Of a stretch of DNA of 31,669 nucleotides, positions 1-7,872 are shown one piece after another. Position 1 is the stretch's first letter. Each line of letters opens with the position of its first letter. The stretch is from positions 1 to 31,669 of the forward strand of contig JAIRUO010000023.1 in NCBI GenBank assembly GCA_031254385.1, written 5' to 3'. This stretch comes from Treponema sp. GTDB taxonomy: Bacteria > Spirochaetota > Spirochaetia > Treponematales > Breznakiellaceae. The notes beneath the pieces were generated by a model, which did not search any database, was not told the origin of the DNA, and saw only the letters and a program-made list of their open reading frames with translations. A program made the translations under genes and the position numbers.

Positions 1-107
1 TGGCCCTGGCTCGCGGTTTTTATCCTGGTTTCTTTGTATGCGGATACTGCATTGGTATAGGCCAAATTGCCCCCCTGCTTATAGACTTCCGCTTCATATA
101 TCGGCAT
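1..107 (-). CDS. fliS: Flagellar export chaperone FliS, N-terminal part (gene runs off the left edge)
   Basis: Thirty-five codons are open from an ATG at 107 to the window edge. The protein starts MPIYEAEVYKQ and contains YKETRIKTASQG, which matches the conserved N-terminal segment of FliS (Y-x-x-x-x-I-x-T-A-S-x-G-K-L). FliS binds flagellin in the cytoplasm and stops it polymerising before export. The gene lies 48 bases downstream of the M15 peptidase on the same strand, so it may be the last gene of that transcript. No good ribosome-binding site precedes the ATG, so the exact start is unsure. The identification rests on a short segment, because the MLYDxA helix that would settle it is outside the window. 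Confidence 0.66.
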   Translation of the reverse strand, partial: MPIYEAEVYKQGGNLAYTNAVSAYKETRIKTASQG

Positions 108-155
108 ACAAAAGATTAACTTTAGCGATTTTTATACTTTTTAGGCAGGAAATAC

Positions 156-1142
156 TTATTGCACTGTTTCCAGTTCCATCCCACTAAAAATAAAGACTTC
201 GGGGCGATATTCAAAGTGCATGGTATCATAATAGGTCCACTTGCCTCCCCAGGCAAAACCGTGTGCTTCAAAGGTCTTTATTACCGAATCGGGCGGATGA
301 TAGCGGTCCGTATAAGGCACATTCCACCAGTCCCTGCCGCTTTGGGCGGCCCATTGCCAGTAAGTTTGCTTGCCGCCTAGCGATTTGGGAAGAATGTCAA
401 TGGCTATGCCGTAAGAATGGTTTGATCTTGACTCGCTGTTGGCGACGTTGCGCCAGTTCCAGCCAGTCATTTCCCCAATGCCGGTTATCCATGATTGCAC
501 CTGGGGATCAGCTTCAGCAAGCGCCATAATGCGTTTCTCGACCAGGGAAAGGATTTCCGCAATGCCGGAATGAACCACCACGGTCTTTCCAAGGAAACTG
601 ACAGACTTTACCCGTTGGGAGGATTCAGCGCGGGTGCTTGACTGCCAGAGGGCTTCACGGAAATGATTGGAACGCTCGCGCTGCGGCGGTCTGGGCGCAT
701 CGCTGTTATTGTTGGTGTTATTGTTGCGGTTCAAACCCATACTGCGGTAACGCTCGGACTGCTCTGGCGTGGGCTCTATCCAAGGGGGCAGATCTCTCTG
801 GTAATTGTACATGCCGACAGAACCGGTAAACTCATCGACCCGCTCCATCAGTGCTTCGGGAAGCATCCTCCCTCCGGCATAATAAAACCAGACGCCGTCC
901 ATGAGGACAGCCCAGTCATCATTACGAAACTCGGCTTTTTCTATACGCCCGGGATACGCTGCGGCCAGGATCTTTATTACCAGTTCAGCAGTGCTAGGCC
1001 CTGTTTCTTCCGGCACTATTTCTTCTTCAATTTCTACAGCCTCAATTTGAAGAGGCTGAATTTCTGTGTAAGTTAGGGCAAAGATGATGCCCCCTGCCAA
1101 AACGAGGCCGGCGGCAATTATTATAACAATTGGCCGAAACAT
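156..1142 (-). CDS. Membrane-anchored D-Ala-D-Ala carboxypeptidase, peptidase M15 (VanY-like)
   Basis: The 328-residue protein has an N-terminal membrane anchor (about residues 5-24), an acidic stretch, an Asn-rich linker near residue 140 and a C-terminal zinc peptidase domain. The M15 zinc motif S-x-H-x-x-G-x-A-x-D is visible as NHSYGIAID (H242, D249), and the third ligand lies in MHFEYRPE (H309). Enzymes of this family trim the terminal D-alanine from peptidoglycan stem peptides outside the inner membrane. The family and the fold of the C-terminal domain are clear. The middle part (about 50-160) is not recognised. It follows the small unknown gene at 1227-1592 on the same strand and precedes fliS, so a role in wall remodelling is plausible, but a link to flagella is only positional. 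Confidence 0.85.
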   Translation of the reverse strand: MFRPIVIIIAAGLVLAGGIIFALTYTEIQPLQIEAVEIEEEIVPEETGPSTAELVIKILAAAYPGRIEKAEFRNDDWAVLMDGVWFYYAGGRMLPEALMERVDEFTGSVGMYNYQRDLPPWIEPTPEQSERYRSMGLNRNNNTNNNSDAPRPPQRERSNHFREALWQSSTRAESSQRVKSVSFLGKTVVVHSGIAEILSLVEKRIMALAEADPQVQSWITGIGEMTGWNWRNVANSESRSNHSYGIAIDILPKSLGGKQTYWQWAAQSGRDWWNVPYTDRYHPPDSVIKTFEAHGFAWGGKWTYYDTMHFEYRPEVFIFSGMELETVQ

Positions 1143-1226
1143 TTTGTTCCTTATAATTTAGTTATTCTATTACATCAATGGATAAACAATCAACATACAG
1201 CAGAGTAACAGGGCATTAACCTTCGC

Positions 1227-1592
1227 CTAATTTAAACGTTCTTCTTCAATGTCTCTTAAGATATCTTCAGGTAAACCATTAGTCTCAAGTTCATTCTCAA
1301 AATAAGCCTTCAAAAAAATGTCTTCCGCTTCCATTATAATATTTCTAATATTAGTGCTTCCTTCATGCGTCAGTTCCCATGTTCTTAAGGTAATTAACGG
1401 TATATAATCAATTTTTGCAAGAATTGATTCCCCTTGCTTTTCAAAAACAACAACTATATTGCTGCAATTATTCCGGCAGGTCATAGCGTCCAAATCAACT
1501 ATCCATTCACCATTTTCTACCGAAATCATGTTTCTACCCTTCATATTTAAAGATACGTTTTTGTAATTTGGATTTCCACAAAATATGCGCAT
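1227..1592 (-). CDS. Small protein of unknown function
   Basis: The 121-residue reading frame is acidic at its C-terminus (ends DIEEERLN), has no signal peptide and shows no domain I recognise. It contains two close cysteines (CRNNC) and a strand-rich middle part. The ATG at 1592 has only a weak purine run upstream. An internal ATG at 1529, starting MISVENGEW, has AAGGG about eight bases before it and may be the true start, giving about 100 residues. It is 42 bases downstream of the radical SAM gene and 84 bases upstream of the M15 peptidase gene, so it probably shares their transcript. It is more AT-rich than its neighbours. That it is coding is fairly likely; its function is unknown. Confidence 0.6.
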   Translation of the reverse strand: MRIFCGNPNYKNVSLNMKGRNMISVENGEWIVDLDAMTCRNNCSNIVVVFEKQGESILAKIDYIPLITLRTWELTHEGSTNIRNIIMEAEDIFLKAYFENELETNGLPEDILRDIEEERLN

Positions 1593-1634
1593 TTTTTTCT
1601 ATTTAATTGGGTAAATTAAGCAGGCAACAAGAGG

Positions 1635-3071
1635 TTAAATTTCTGCTAGGGCTTTGCGGAGTTCTTCCCGGTCTATGCCCCAATTTCTTCCAAAGCGTTG
1701 AAGGAGCCTGTCTGACAATTCCATGAACTGCCAAAATACAGGTACGCCGACAGGAACATGGCGGCCTATCTGATTTTTGAAATGATTGCGGTTTACAAGG
1801 AGCTCCCAGAACCGTGCAAAATTCTTAATCCTGTCCATCTCTTTTAAGGGGATAGCCGAAGTTTCAATTACTTCATAAGGCGGCTCTGCAGCATACCTCA
1901 TGCCATAAGAATCTGTGTGGCGCTCCAAGGGCGTTCCGGGAAGGAGCTTTAGGATTCCAAGCTGAATTTCCATAGCTAAGCCTTTGGCTGCGCCATAAGC
2001 CATGCTTTTAGACGAAGTCATGGCCAGCCAAAGCCTATCAAAGCCTCTTCCAAAAGATGCTATATCTTCCCCAGGCAGGCCGGCAATAAGATCAACATGA
2101 ATAATGGCATTGGTCTTTTCGCAGAGAAAGGTTAGAACTTCTAAAGCATCTTCCGTTTTGCCAATGCGGTTAATGGTAGAAGCTGTAACAGGGTTTAGGG
2201 TTTGTATTCCTAGCTCAAGGCGCAGGCTCCCAGCCGGAAAACGGCTAAACGCATCGCTCAGTTCAGGCGTAACATTAATAGGCACAATTTCAAAATGAAC
2301 GCAAAGATTCTTGTCTTTGCCATTAACGCGATCCAGAAAAAACTTTGCTATTTTTACAGCGCGGCCAGGGTTTAAGTTAAAGGAACGATCCAGGAACTTT
2401 ATTGTATGCTCTTGTGCCGATAGCCTTTTCAGCAGTTTTTCCATATCTCCAAGAAAGGCTTCCAAAGGGAATTCCCTTACTTTTCCTTTATCCAAAGCAC
2501 TAAGGCAAAAATCGCAATTAAAAGCGCAGCCCCGGCTGGATTCCACATAAATAAGCCTCTGGCTCAAATCATCATCTGTGTAAAGATGGTATGGCGAAGC
2601 AAGGCTGGAAAGATCCGGCAGTCGTCCTTGAATGAAACGGGCGTCCGGGACAGGCGTGTTTTCGCTGCCTTTTTCCAAAAGACTTTCGCAAAGCTCCCTG
2701 AAAGCGTCTTCCCCTTCGCCTTGGATCACATAGTCAGCGTAGCGAAAGATTTCAGCATTTTCGGGCAGCCAGGAAACTTCCGGGCCCCCTAGAATTACCC
2801 AGGGACGCGGAGACCTGCGCCATTTTTCATGCAGGGCCTTTAGCAGATCAAGCGTGGCTTTATGGTTCCAGATGGAAACTGAAAGGCCCATAATCCGGGG
2901 ACTGGCGTTAATGATGGCTTCGATCTTTTCCTGTTCCTTCTGGCGCAGGGCAAATTCCAGAATCAAACAGCGGTCTTTTAATGCACCCAAATTGGCCTTG
3001 AGCAGGCGAAGCGCAAGGGAGGGATGTATCCACTTGGCGTTTATTGTCGCCAGCAATATGTCAAAAGCCAT
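1635..3071 (-). CDS. B12-binding-domain radical SAM protein (DUF4080 type)
   Basis: The 478-residue protein has an N-terminal Rossmann-like cobalamin-binding domain (about 1-135, with GLSVSIWN and ILGGPEVS). A radical SAM barrel follows, whose cluster motif is GCAFNCDFC (C182, C186, C189). A C-terminal region ends with a segment typical of DUF4080 proteins (YEVIETSAIPLKEMDRIKNF and on). The three cysteines would bind a 4Fe-4S cluster that cleaves S-adenosylmethionine. The B12-binding domain lacks an obvious DxHxxG motif, so cobalamin binding is not assured. Substrate unknown. Its ATG lies three bases after the stop of the binding-protein gene, so the two are co-transcribed and perhaps translationally coupled. 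Confidence 0.85.
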   Translation of the reverse strand: MAFDILLATINAKWIHPSLALRLLKANLGALKDRCLILEFALRQKEQEKIEAIINASPRIMGLSVSIWNHKATLDLLKALHEKWRRSPRPWVILGGPEVSWLPENAEIFRYADYVIQGEGEDAFRELCESLLEKGSENTPVPDARFIQGRLPDLSSLASPYHLYTDDDLSQRLIYVESSRGCAFNCDFCLSALDKGKVREFPLEAFLGDMEKLLKRLSAQEHTIKFLDRSFNLNPGRAVKIAKFFLDRVNGKDKNLCVHFEIVPINVTPELSDAFSRFPAGSLRLELGIQTLNPVTASTINRIGKTEDALEVLTFLCEKTNAIIHVDLIAGLPGEDIASFGRGFDRLWLAMTSSKSMAYGAAKGLAMEIQLGILKLLPGTPLERHTDSYGMRYAAEPPYEVIETSAIPLKEMDRIKNFARFWELLVNRNHFKNQIGRHVPVGVPVFWQFMELSDRLLQRFGRNWGIDREELRKALAEI

Positions 3072-3074
3072 AAA

Positions 3075-4244
3075 TTAGAACCAAGGCAGACGTTGAGCAG
3101 CTTCCGCAGCACTGATTCTCCCTTCAAACAGGTTCATTAATTCCTCACTAAAATCGAAGGCCACAGGCCCGGCCTGCGGCCCGGAATAGTCCCGGATTAG
3201 ATTTCCAGAAATATACAGTTCCTGTGCCTTGGAATAAAAAGGATCAGGGCTGAACATGGGATTATTGTTCTCAGGAATTGCCCATCCGTGCGCAAGCAGA
3301 GGGCTGTGTTCAGCCAAAAAATCAATGAAGCGCCGACTATCTTCTTTAAGGGCGCTGTTCCTGTTTATCGCCAGATTCCAGCCGCTGCTGTCAAAGATTG
3401 GCCTTCCCTGATAATTGTCAGGTACGGGAATCGCCGTATAATCCAATGCGTCTCCAAGGCCGGACTTGAGCAGTTCCATGTCTTCTGCGGAACCAATCAT
3501 AAACGCGGTTCTGCCATTTAGAAAAGCCTCTCTCTTTTCGTTTTCGTCCATGAAAACAGTGCCTGGCACCTCATTATAAAGCGTAACAAAGAATTCCAGG
3601 GTTTCTCTTAAAGCGCTTATTTGCGTGGATGTTGGAAGTGCAATTCCTGCGGCCCAGATCCAGGAATATAGGTCCCGAAAAGGATTTTTGCCGCCAGCAT
3701 CTTCCAAGGCAAAGGCTATTGCGTAAATGTTCGCATCGGGTTGATTCACCGCCCTTGCCTGGGTTAAGAATTCGCTTCTGGTCTTTGGAGGGCCGGAAAA
3801 ACCGGCTTGTTTTAGAAGTTCGATATTATAGAAGAGAGGATAGAAAAATCGCAAAATAGGAAATTCATCCGGCTCAATTTTCTCTTCTTTTACTAGTTCA
3901 GAAATCCAGAGCGGGTCTATGGCGATTATGTCGCCTTCAATACTATTAGTTTCTATACTGCTAAAAAGCATTTCCTTTATTTCGCTATAGGTTTTATAAA
4001 CCGCGATAATTTCTGTCTCAGGATATTGAACATTATATTCATCAATAAGACTGAGTATCATTTCTTCTTTACTTTCCCAGCTATGAACAAAAACCAGTAC
4101 TGGCGCAGTAACAGTAAGTTCCGCAGCAGTCTTATTCGTAAGCCTTACAAGAGAAAAAACCAGTACCGCCACGGCAAGGGCCATAAGTATAAGGTCTTTG
4201 CGCAGCATGAGGAATCCGGCTGGTTTTTGCCCTATTTTCAACAT
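3075..4244 (-). CDS. Extracellular solute-binding protein, family 1 (sugar ABC transporter type)
   Basis: The 389-residue protein has a membrane anchor or uncleaved signal (LILMALAVAVLVFSLV, about 18-33). The body resembles a family 1 sugar-binding protein, with phrases such as LIDEYNVQYPETEI, an AFLNGRTAFMIG segment and SSGWNLAI typical of the hinge region. There is no lipobox cysteine after the hydrophobic stretch, so it may stay anchored by its N-terminus. The start ATG has GGGAG about seven bases upstream. No permease or ATPase gene is next to it. It heads a minus-strand transcript with the radical SAM gene and is divergent from the TPR gene, with only 57 bases between the two starts. It is not close to the two binding proteins of the xylan locus. 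Confidence 0.8.
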   Translation of the reverse strand: MLKIGQKPAGFLMLRKDLILMALAVAVLVFSLVRLTNKTAAELTVTAPVLVFVHSWESKEEMILSLIDEYNVQYPETEIIAVYKTYSEIKEMLFSSIETNSIEGDIIAIDPLWISELVKEEKIEPDEFPILRFFYPLFYNIELLKQAGFSGPPKTRSEFLTQARAVNQPDANIYAIAFALEDAGGKNPFRDLYSWIWAAGIALPTSTQISALRETLEFFVTLYNEVPGTVFMDENEKREAFLNGRTAFMIGSAEDMELLKSGLGDALDYTAIPVPDNYQGRPIFDSSGWNLAINRNSALKEDSRRFIDFLAEHSPLLAHGWAIPENNNPMFSPDPFYSKAQELYISGNLIRDYSGPQAGPVAFDFSEELMNLFEGRISAAEAAQRLPWF

Positions 4245-4301
4245 AAACTCCCTATTTATTAAGACCTCGACTTTTTGGCTATAATATATTACATATTTTA
4301 T

Positions 4302-7001
4302 ATGCCACGCTTACTTAGAAAGCTGCTGTCAATTCTCCATTTGCTCAAACCCAAGATTTCCAGCCCGGATAAAATAATAGAAGAAAAGTGGATTGCGGAT
4401 TTTAGCAAACCAAAAACTGTCCGTTTTGACATTAAATCAGAAACTCCTTATGACGCCAATCTCCGCAAATTCGATTCCCGCCACTGCTTTGCCCTTGCGA
4501 TGAAAAAAATCAACTGCATAGCCTGGGTGGATGCGCCGGATTTCTATTACCGCGATCTAATAATAGAGGCAAAGATGCTTATTGACAACCGTGGAGGCTA
4601 TTCAGCAGGGGGTATATTGTTCCGCAAGCTGGACGACCGGACTTATTATTCTTTTCTGATTTCCAGCAAAGGCTTTTTTAGGCTTGATGTGGTAAGAAAC
4701 GGTATGCCATTCCCGCTAATAGGCTGGACTGAAGTCCCCGATGCAGCCGCTGCAGAAATCGCTGGTTGTCATAGCGTGAATTTTTCGATTATAGCTTATG
4801 GCGATAATATCATTATTTTAATCAAGGACACTTGGGCTGCAGAAATTAAAGATTCATCGATTCAGGAAGGCTCTGTTTCTTTTGCCGCAGCTTCCTACGA
4901 AGATGATGCTCTACCCGAAGTGAACGGATCGGACAATCTTAATGCCGAAGAAGCTGCTGCTCAGGGCTCTGGCTATGGTAAAGATTCCGTCCTCTTGCTG
5001 GCTCCCTGGGCAGAAGGCAGCATAAACCCGTATTATGCTGAAATTTTTCTTGAAGCCCTGACTATAGATTCCCGTTTTTCTGAAATTTCCGCACTGTTTG
5101 AAAAATGGAAAGACAGTCCATTGATAGATCCCCAGTGCCATTATCATCTGGCCGAGACCTTTGCCGCCATGAACCAGCCTAACGCTGCTATGATTCAGTT
5201 AAAAAAGTCCTGGGAAGCGACAGGACATAGAAAAACCCAAAAGGAACTACTCCTTGCGGGTCGGCTTGCCTGGTCGCTGAAACTATACGCAGAAGCCGAA
5301 ACCCATATCAGCGCCTGTTTCCAGGCCGGTGTGAATAGCCCCGAAGGGAAAGAATCTTTAACCGAAATGGCCAAGATTCTCTATACCGGGGAACGTTTTC
5401 TGGAATTAAAAAAATTCTGCGTGCAGGCTGTCAAGCTCAAGCCAGATGATCCCATACTCTTGAATTTTAGGGGTCATGCCCTTTGGAACCTTAAAGAATT
5501 TGAAAAGGCCGCGGCGGTGTATGACAAGGCCTTTAAGCTGGACAAGAAAAACGGCCTTGTGGCTAAAAATGCCGCCAATGTCTATGAAATCATGGGCATG
5601 AAAAAGGAGGCCCTGGATCGCTATTTGGCTGCATGCAAGGCTTTTCTTGCGGAGGATAATTACGCAGATTTGGGCATTCTGGTTCCCAAAATTCTTATGT
5701 TGGGCAAAACTAATTCTGAAGCTCACGGGCTAGCGGCTAAATGGGCTTTTGGCGTTGAAGATTGGGTAATGGCGGAAAAAGAAATTAAAACAGCCAGGGC
5801 CCTTGAAAAAAAGAACCATGCCTCCCCCGATCCGGCTCTTGTCTTCCTGGAGGCGATTCTTCTAATCCGGGACGGAAAACGGAAACAGGCCCTGCCCCTT
5901 CTTGAAGAAGCGGTTTCTCTTGATAAAGATTATGCGCTTTTCCGTTTTAGGCTTGCGGAGACCAGGTTCCTGCTGGACAGTGATCCAAATGATCCCCAAT
6001 TAAACGCCGATTTGCAGGCAGCCCTTGCCCTTGATCCCAAGGACGGCTGGATAAATAATTTTGCCGCTCAGATAAATCTGGCAATGGGGAACCTGGAAGC
6101 CGCTTCCGATTATATTAAAAAAGCAGCTTCTGCCTTGGGCGATGAGCCCGCAATCACAATGAACAGGGCTGTACTCCTAAGCCGCCAGGGTTCTGTTGAC
6201 GATGCTCTAAAGCTGCTTATCATAGACGGCGATGATCAGGGCGTGTTTGCCAACTGTGCCGGCAACATTCTATTTGAAGCAAAACGTTTTGAAGAAGCTG
6301 ACGCTCAGTACCGTAAAGCGCTTTCCGCAGCTCCCAATAATATTGAATTTCTTTCCAACCGGGCCTTATGCCTTATTGAGCTTGGGCTTTATGGCGAAGC
6401 GGACACGCTTTTAACCAGAATTCACAGTACGGCGCCCAGCCCTTGGGTACTGGAACAAATAAGCTATGTTGCCTCTAAAAAAGGTGAGTATCTCCGTGCT
6501 GAATCGGCCTGCCGCTCTGCGCTGGAAATTGATCCCAATCATGCGCCTTCCCTGCTTTCCCTGGGATGGACGCTTGTTAATCTAAGGCGCATTACCGAGC
6601 TTGACAAGATTCTTGCTGTTCTGGACAGCATGGAACTCCCGGATAATTTGAAACAAAGCAGGGCTGATCTTGCAAAGCGTTACGATGAATTTATTAATAT
6701 AACAATAACCTGCAACACTTGCGACCGAAAATGGAAAGTCCCAAAAGAAGCGGTACCCGTGCCCGGTATGCGTCTAATGGCCATGCCGCCCGATGATCTT
6801 CCGGCAGGCACCTGTTCCGCCTGCGGCAAAACCTGGTGCATAGGCTGCGCCAAAACAAGCCTGGATGACACAGGCCGTTTTGTCTGTAAACATTGCGGCC
6901 TGCCCTTAAAGCTTTCAAACGAGGGTCTTAAAAAGCTTATTTACGACTGGGCAAGCAAAAGCGGCATTACCCGCAAGAAAGGCAGGAAGAAAGGGAGTTA
7001 G
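4302..7001 (+). CDS. Large TPR-repeat protein with N-terminal lectin-like domain and C-terminal double zinc ribbon
   Basis: About 899 residues. Residues 30-205 look like a concanavalin/laminin-G-type beta sandwich (FDIKSE..., GGYSAGGILFRK, a DUF1080-like pattern). Residues about 265-790 form a long series of tetratricopeptide units (for example NFRGHALWNLKEFEKAAAVY). The end carries four CxxC pairs (about residues 804-865), enough for two zinc sites, followed by a basic tail. No signal peptide is visible, so it is probably cytoplasmic and a scaffold for protein contacts. I chose the ATG at 4302 because the longer frame starts with a TTG at 4275 that overlaps a TATAAT at 4280-4285, which looks like the promoter. 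That leaves a leader of only about ten bases and no Shine-Dalgarno site. Partner proteins are unknown. Confidence 0.8.
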   Translation: MPRLLRKLLSILHLLKPKISSPDKIIEEKWIADFSKPKTVRFDIKSETPYDANLRKFDSRHCFALAMKKINCIAWVDAPDFYYRDLIIEAKMLIDNRGGYSAGGILFRKLDDRTYYSFLISSKGFFRLDVVRNGMPFPLIGWTEVPDAAAAEIAGCHSVNFSIIAYGDNIIILIKDTWAAEIKDSSIQEGSVSFAAASYEDDALPEVNGSDNLNAEEAAAQGSGYGKDSVLLLAPWAEGSINPYYAEIFLEALTIDSRFSEISALFEKWKDSPLIDPQCHYHLAETFAAMNQPNAAMIQLKKSWEATGHRKTQKELLLAGRLAWSLKLYAEAETHISACFQAGVNSPEGKESLTEMAKILYTGERFLELKKFCVQAVKLKPDDPILLNFRGHALWNLKEFEKAAAVYDKAFKLDKKNGLVAKNAANVYEIMGMKKEALDRYLAACKAFLAEDNYADLGILVPKILMLGKTNSEAHGLAAKWAFGVEDWVMAEKEIKTARALEKKNHASPDPALVFLEAILLIRDGKRKQALPLLEEAVSLDKDYALFRFRLAETRFLLDSDPNDPQLNADLQAALALDPKDGWINNFAAQINLAMGNLEAASDYIKKAASALGDEPAITMNRAVLLSRQGSVDDALKLLIIDGDDQGVFANCAGNILFEAKRFEEADAQYRKALSAAPNNIEFLSNRALCLIELGLYGEADTLLTRIHSTAPSPWVLEQISYVASKKGEYLRAESACRSALEIDPNHAPSLLSLGWTLVNLRRITELDKILAVLDSMELPDNLKQSRADLAKRYDEFINITITCNTCDRKWKVPKEAVPVPGMRLMAMPPDDLPAGTCSACGKTWCIGCAKTSLDDTGRFVCKHCGLPLKLSNEGLKKLIYDWASKSGITRKKGRKKGS

Positions 7002-7148
7002 GGAATAGGGGGTTAGGAATCGTTATTCGAACTATTGTGGTACTACCCGAAAGTACCGCTATACTCCAAATTCCAATCCCCTAGTCCCCGTTCCCCCAGT
7101 CCCTATCTCCCTTACCCCCTAACTCCCTAATCCCTAACTCCCTAACCC
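6993..7148. repeat. Telomere-like inverted-repeat element A between convergent genes
   Basis: A G-rich left arm made of TTAGGG-like units (6993-7017) is mirrored by a long C-rich right arm of CCCTAA-like units (about 7072-7148). The middle holds a smaller hairpin (GGTACT at 7039-7044 with AGTACC at 7052-7057). The stop codon of the TPR gene (TAG at 6999-7001) and that of araD (7144-7142) both lie inside repeat units, so the element closes both convergent genes. The right arm has more units than the left, as expected if slippage changes copy number. It could act as a bidirectional transcript end. It resembles elements at 19709-19828 and 26236-26302. Confidence 0.7.
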
Positions 7149-7870
7149 TGTCCATAATACGCGTCAGGCCCATGTTTGCGTTCCCAATGTTTTTTTATCA
7201 GGTGTTCGGGCAGGGGAGCCGCATTGGGATCTAGCGAAAGAGTCAAATGCGCCATTTTGCAGATTTCTTCCAGGACTACCGCTTGATGAACAGCTTTGGC
7301 AGCGGTTTCTCCCCAGACAAAGGGGCCATGACCAGCTACTAGCACCATGGACATGCGGAGAAGGTTCCTGTTCTGCTTTATTAAAGAGCCTATTATGAGT
7401 TTTCCGGTTTCAAGTTCATAGTTGCCTTTAACTGCTTCTTCGCCCATGATTGCGGTACAGGGAATTTCTTCTGGGCCGTAGTCCGCGTGGGTGGTTCCGA
7501 ATACGGGAACGGGCCGACGGGCCTGGGCAAAAGCAACGGCATAAGGAGAATGGGTGTGGCAAATGCCGCACATGGCAACTTTGCATCCAAAAGCCTGATG
7601 AATAAATTCATGGTAAAGCACGCGGTGGGTTTCCGTATCAGATGACGGTTTTAATTTTCCGTCAACTACCTTTCCTTCAACATCAACTATCACCATGTCC
7701 TCAGGCTTTAGTTCTTCGTAGACAACGCCCGAAGGCTTTATGGCAAAGATAGCCTTGTCCGGATCAAAGGCAGAAACATTACCCCAGGTAAAGATTGCAA
7801 GGTGATATTTCTTAATTTTCATGTTTGCCTCGTAAGCTTCTTCCCTTAGGGTTTTGTATTCATGACTCAT
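7142..7870 (-). CDS. araD: L-ribulose-5-phosphate 4-epimerase
   Basis: The 242-residue length and sequence fit class II aldolase-fold AraD. Visible motifs are GNVSAFD near the N-terminus, KPSGVVYEEL (phosphate binding), SSDTETHRVLYHEF, the zinc histidines in CHTHSPYAVAFAQ and the third in VAGHGPFVWG. The enzyme interconverts L-ribulose 5-phosphate and D-xylulose 5-phosphate in the cytoplasm, feeding arabinose carbon into the pentose phosphate pathway. Its start lies two bases after the araB stop, so the pair is one operon in the order araB-araD. Its last codons run into the telomere-like repeat. No araA is nearby. Confidence 0.94.
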   Translation of the reverse strand: MSHEYKTLREEAYEANMKIKKYHLAIFTWGNVSAFDPDKAIFAIKPSGVVYEELKPEDMVIVDVEGKVVDGKLKPSSDTETHRVLYHEFIHQAFGCKVAMCGICHTHSPYAVAFAQARRPVPVFGTTHADYGPEEIPCTAIMGEEAVKGNYELETGKLIIGSLIKQNRNLLRMSMVLVAGHGPFVWGETAAKAVHQAVVLEEICKMAHLTLSLDPNAAPLPEHLIKKHWERKHGPDAYYGQG

Positions 7871-7872
7871 TA

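Noticed and set aside
6993..7148. True telomere or linear replicon end
   Set aside because: The element lies between convergent genes in the middle of the sequence and the units are degenerate.
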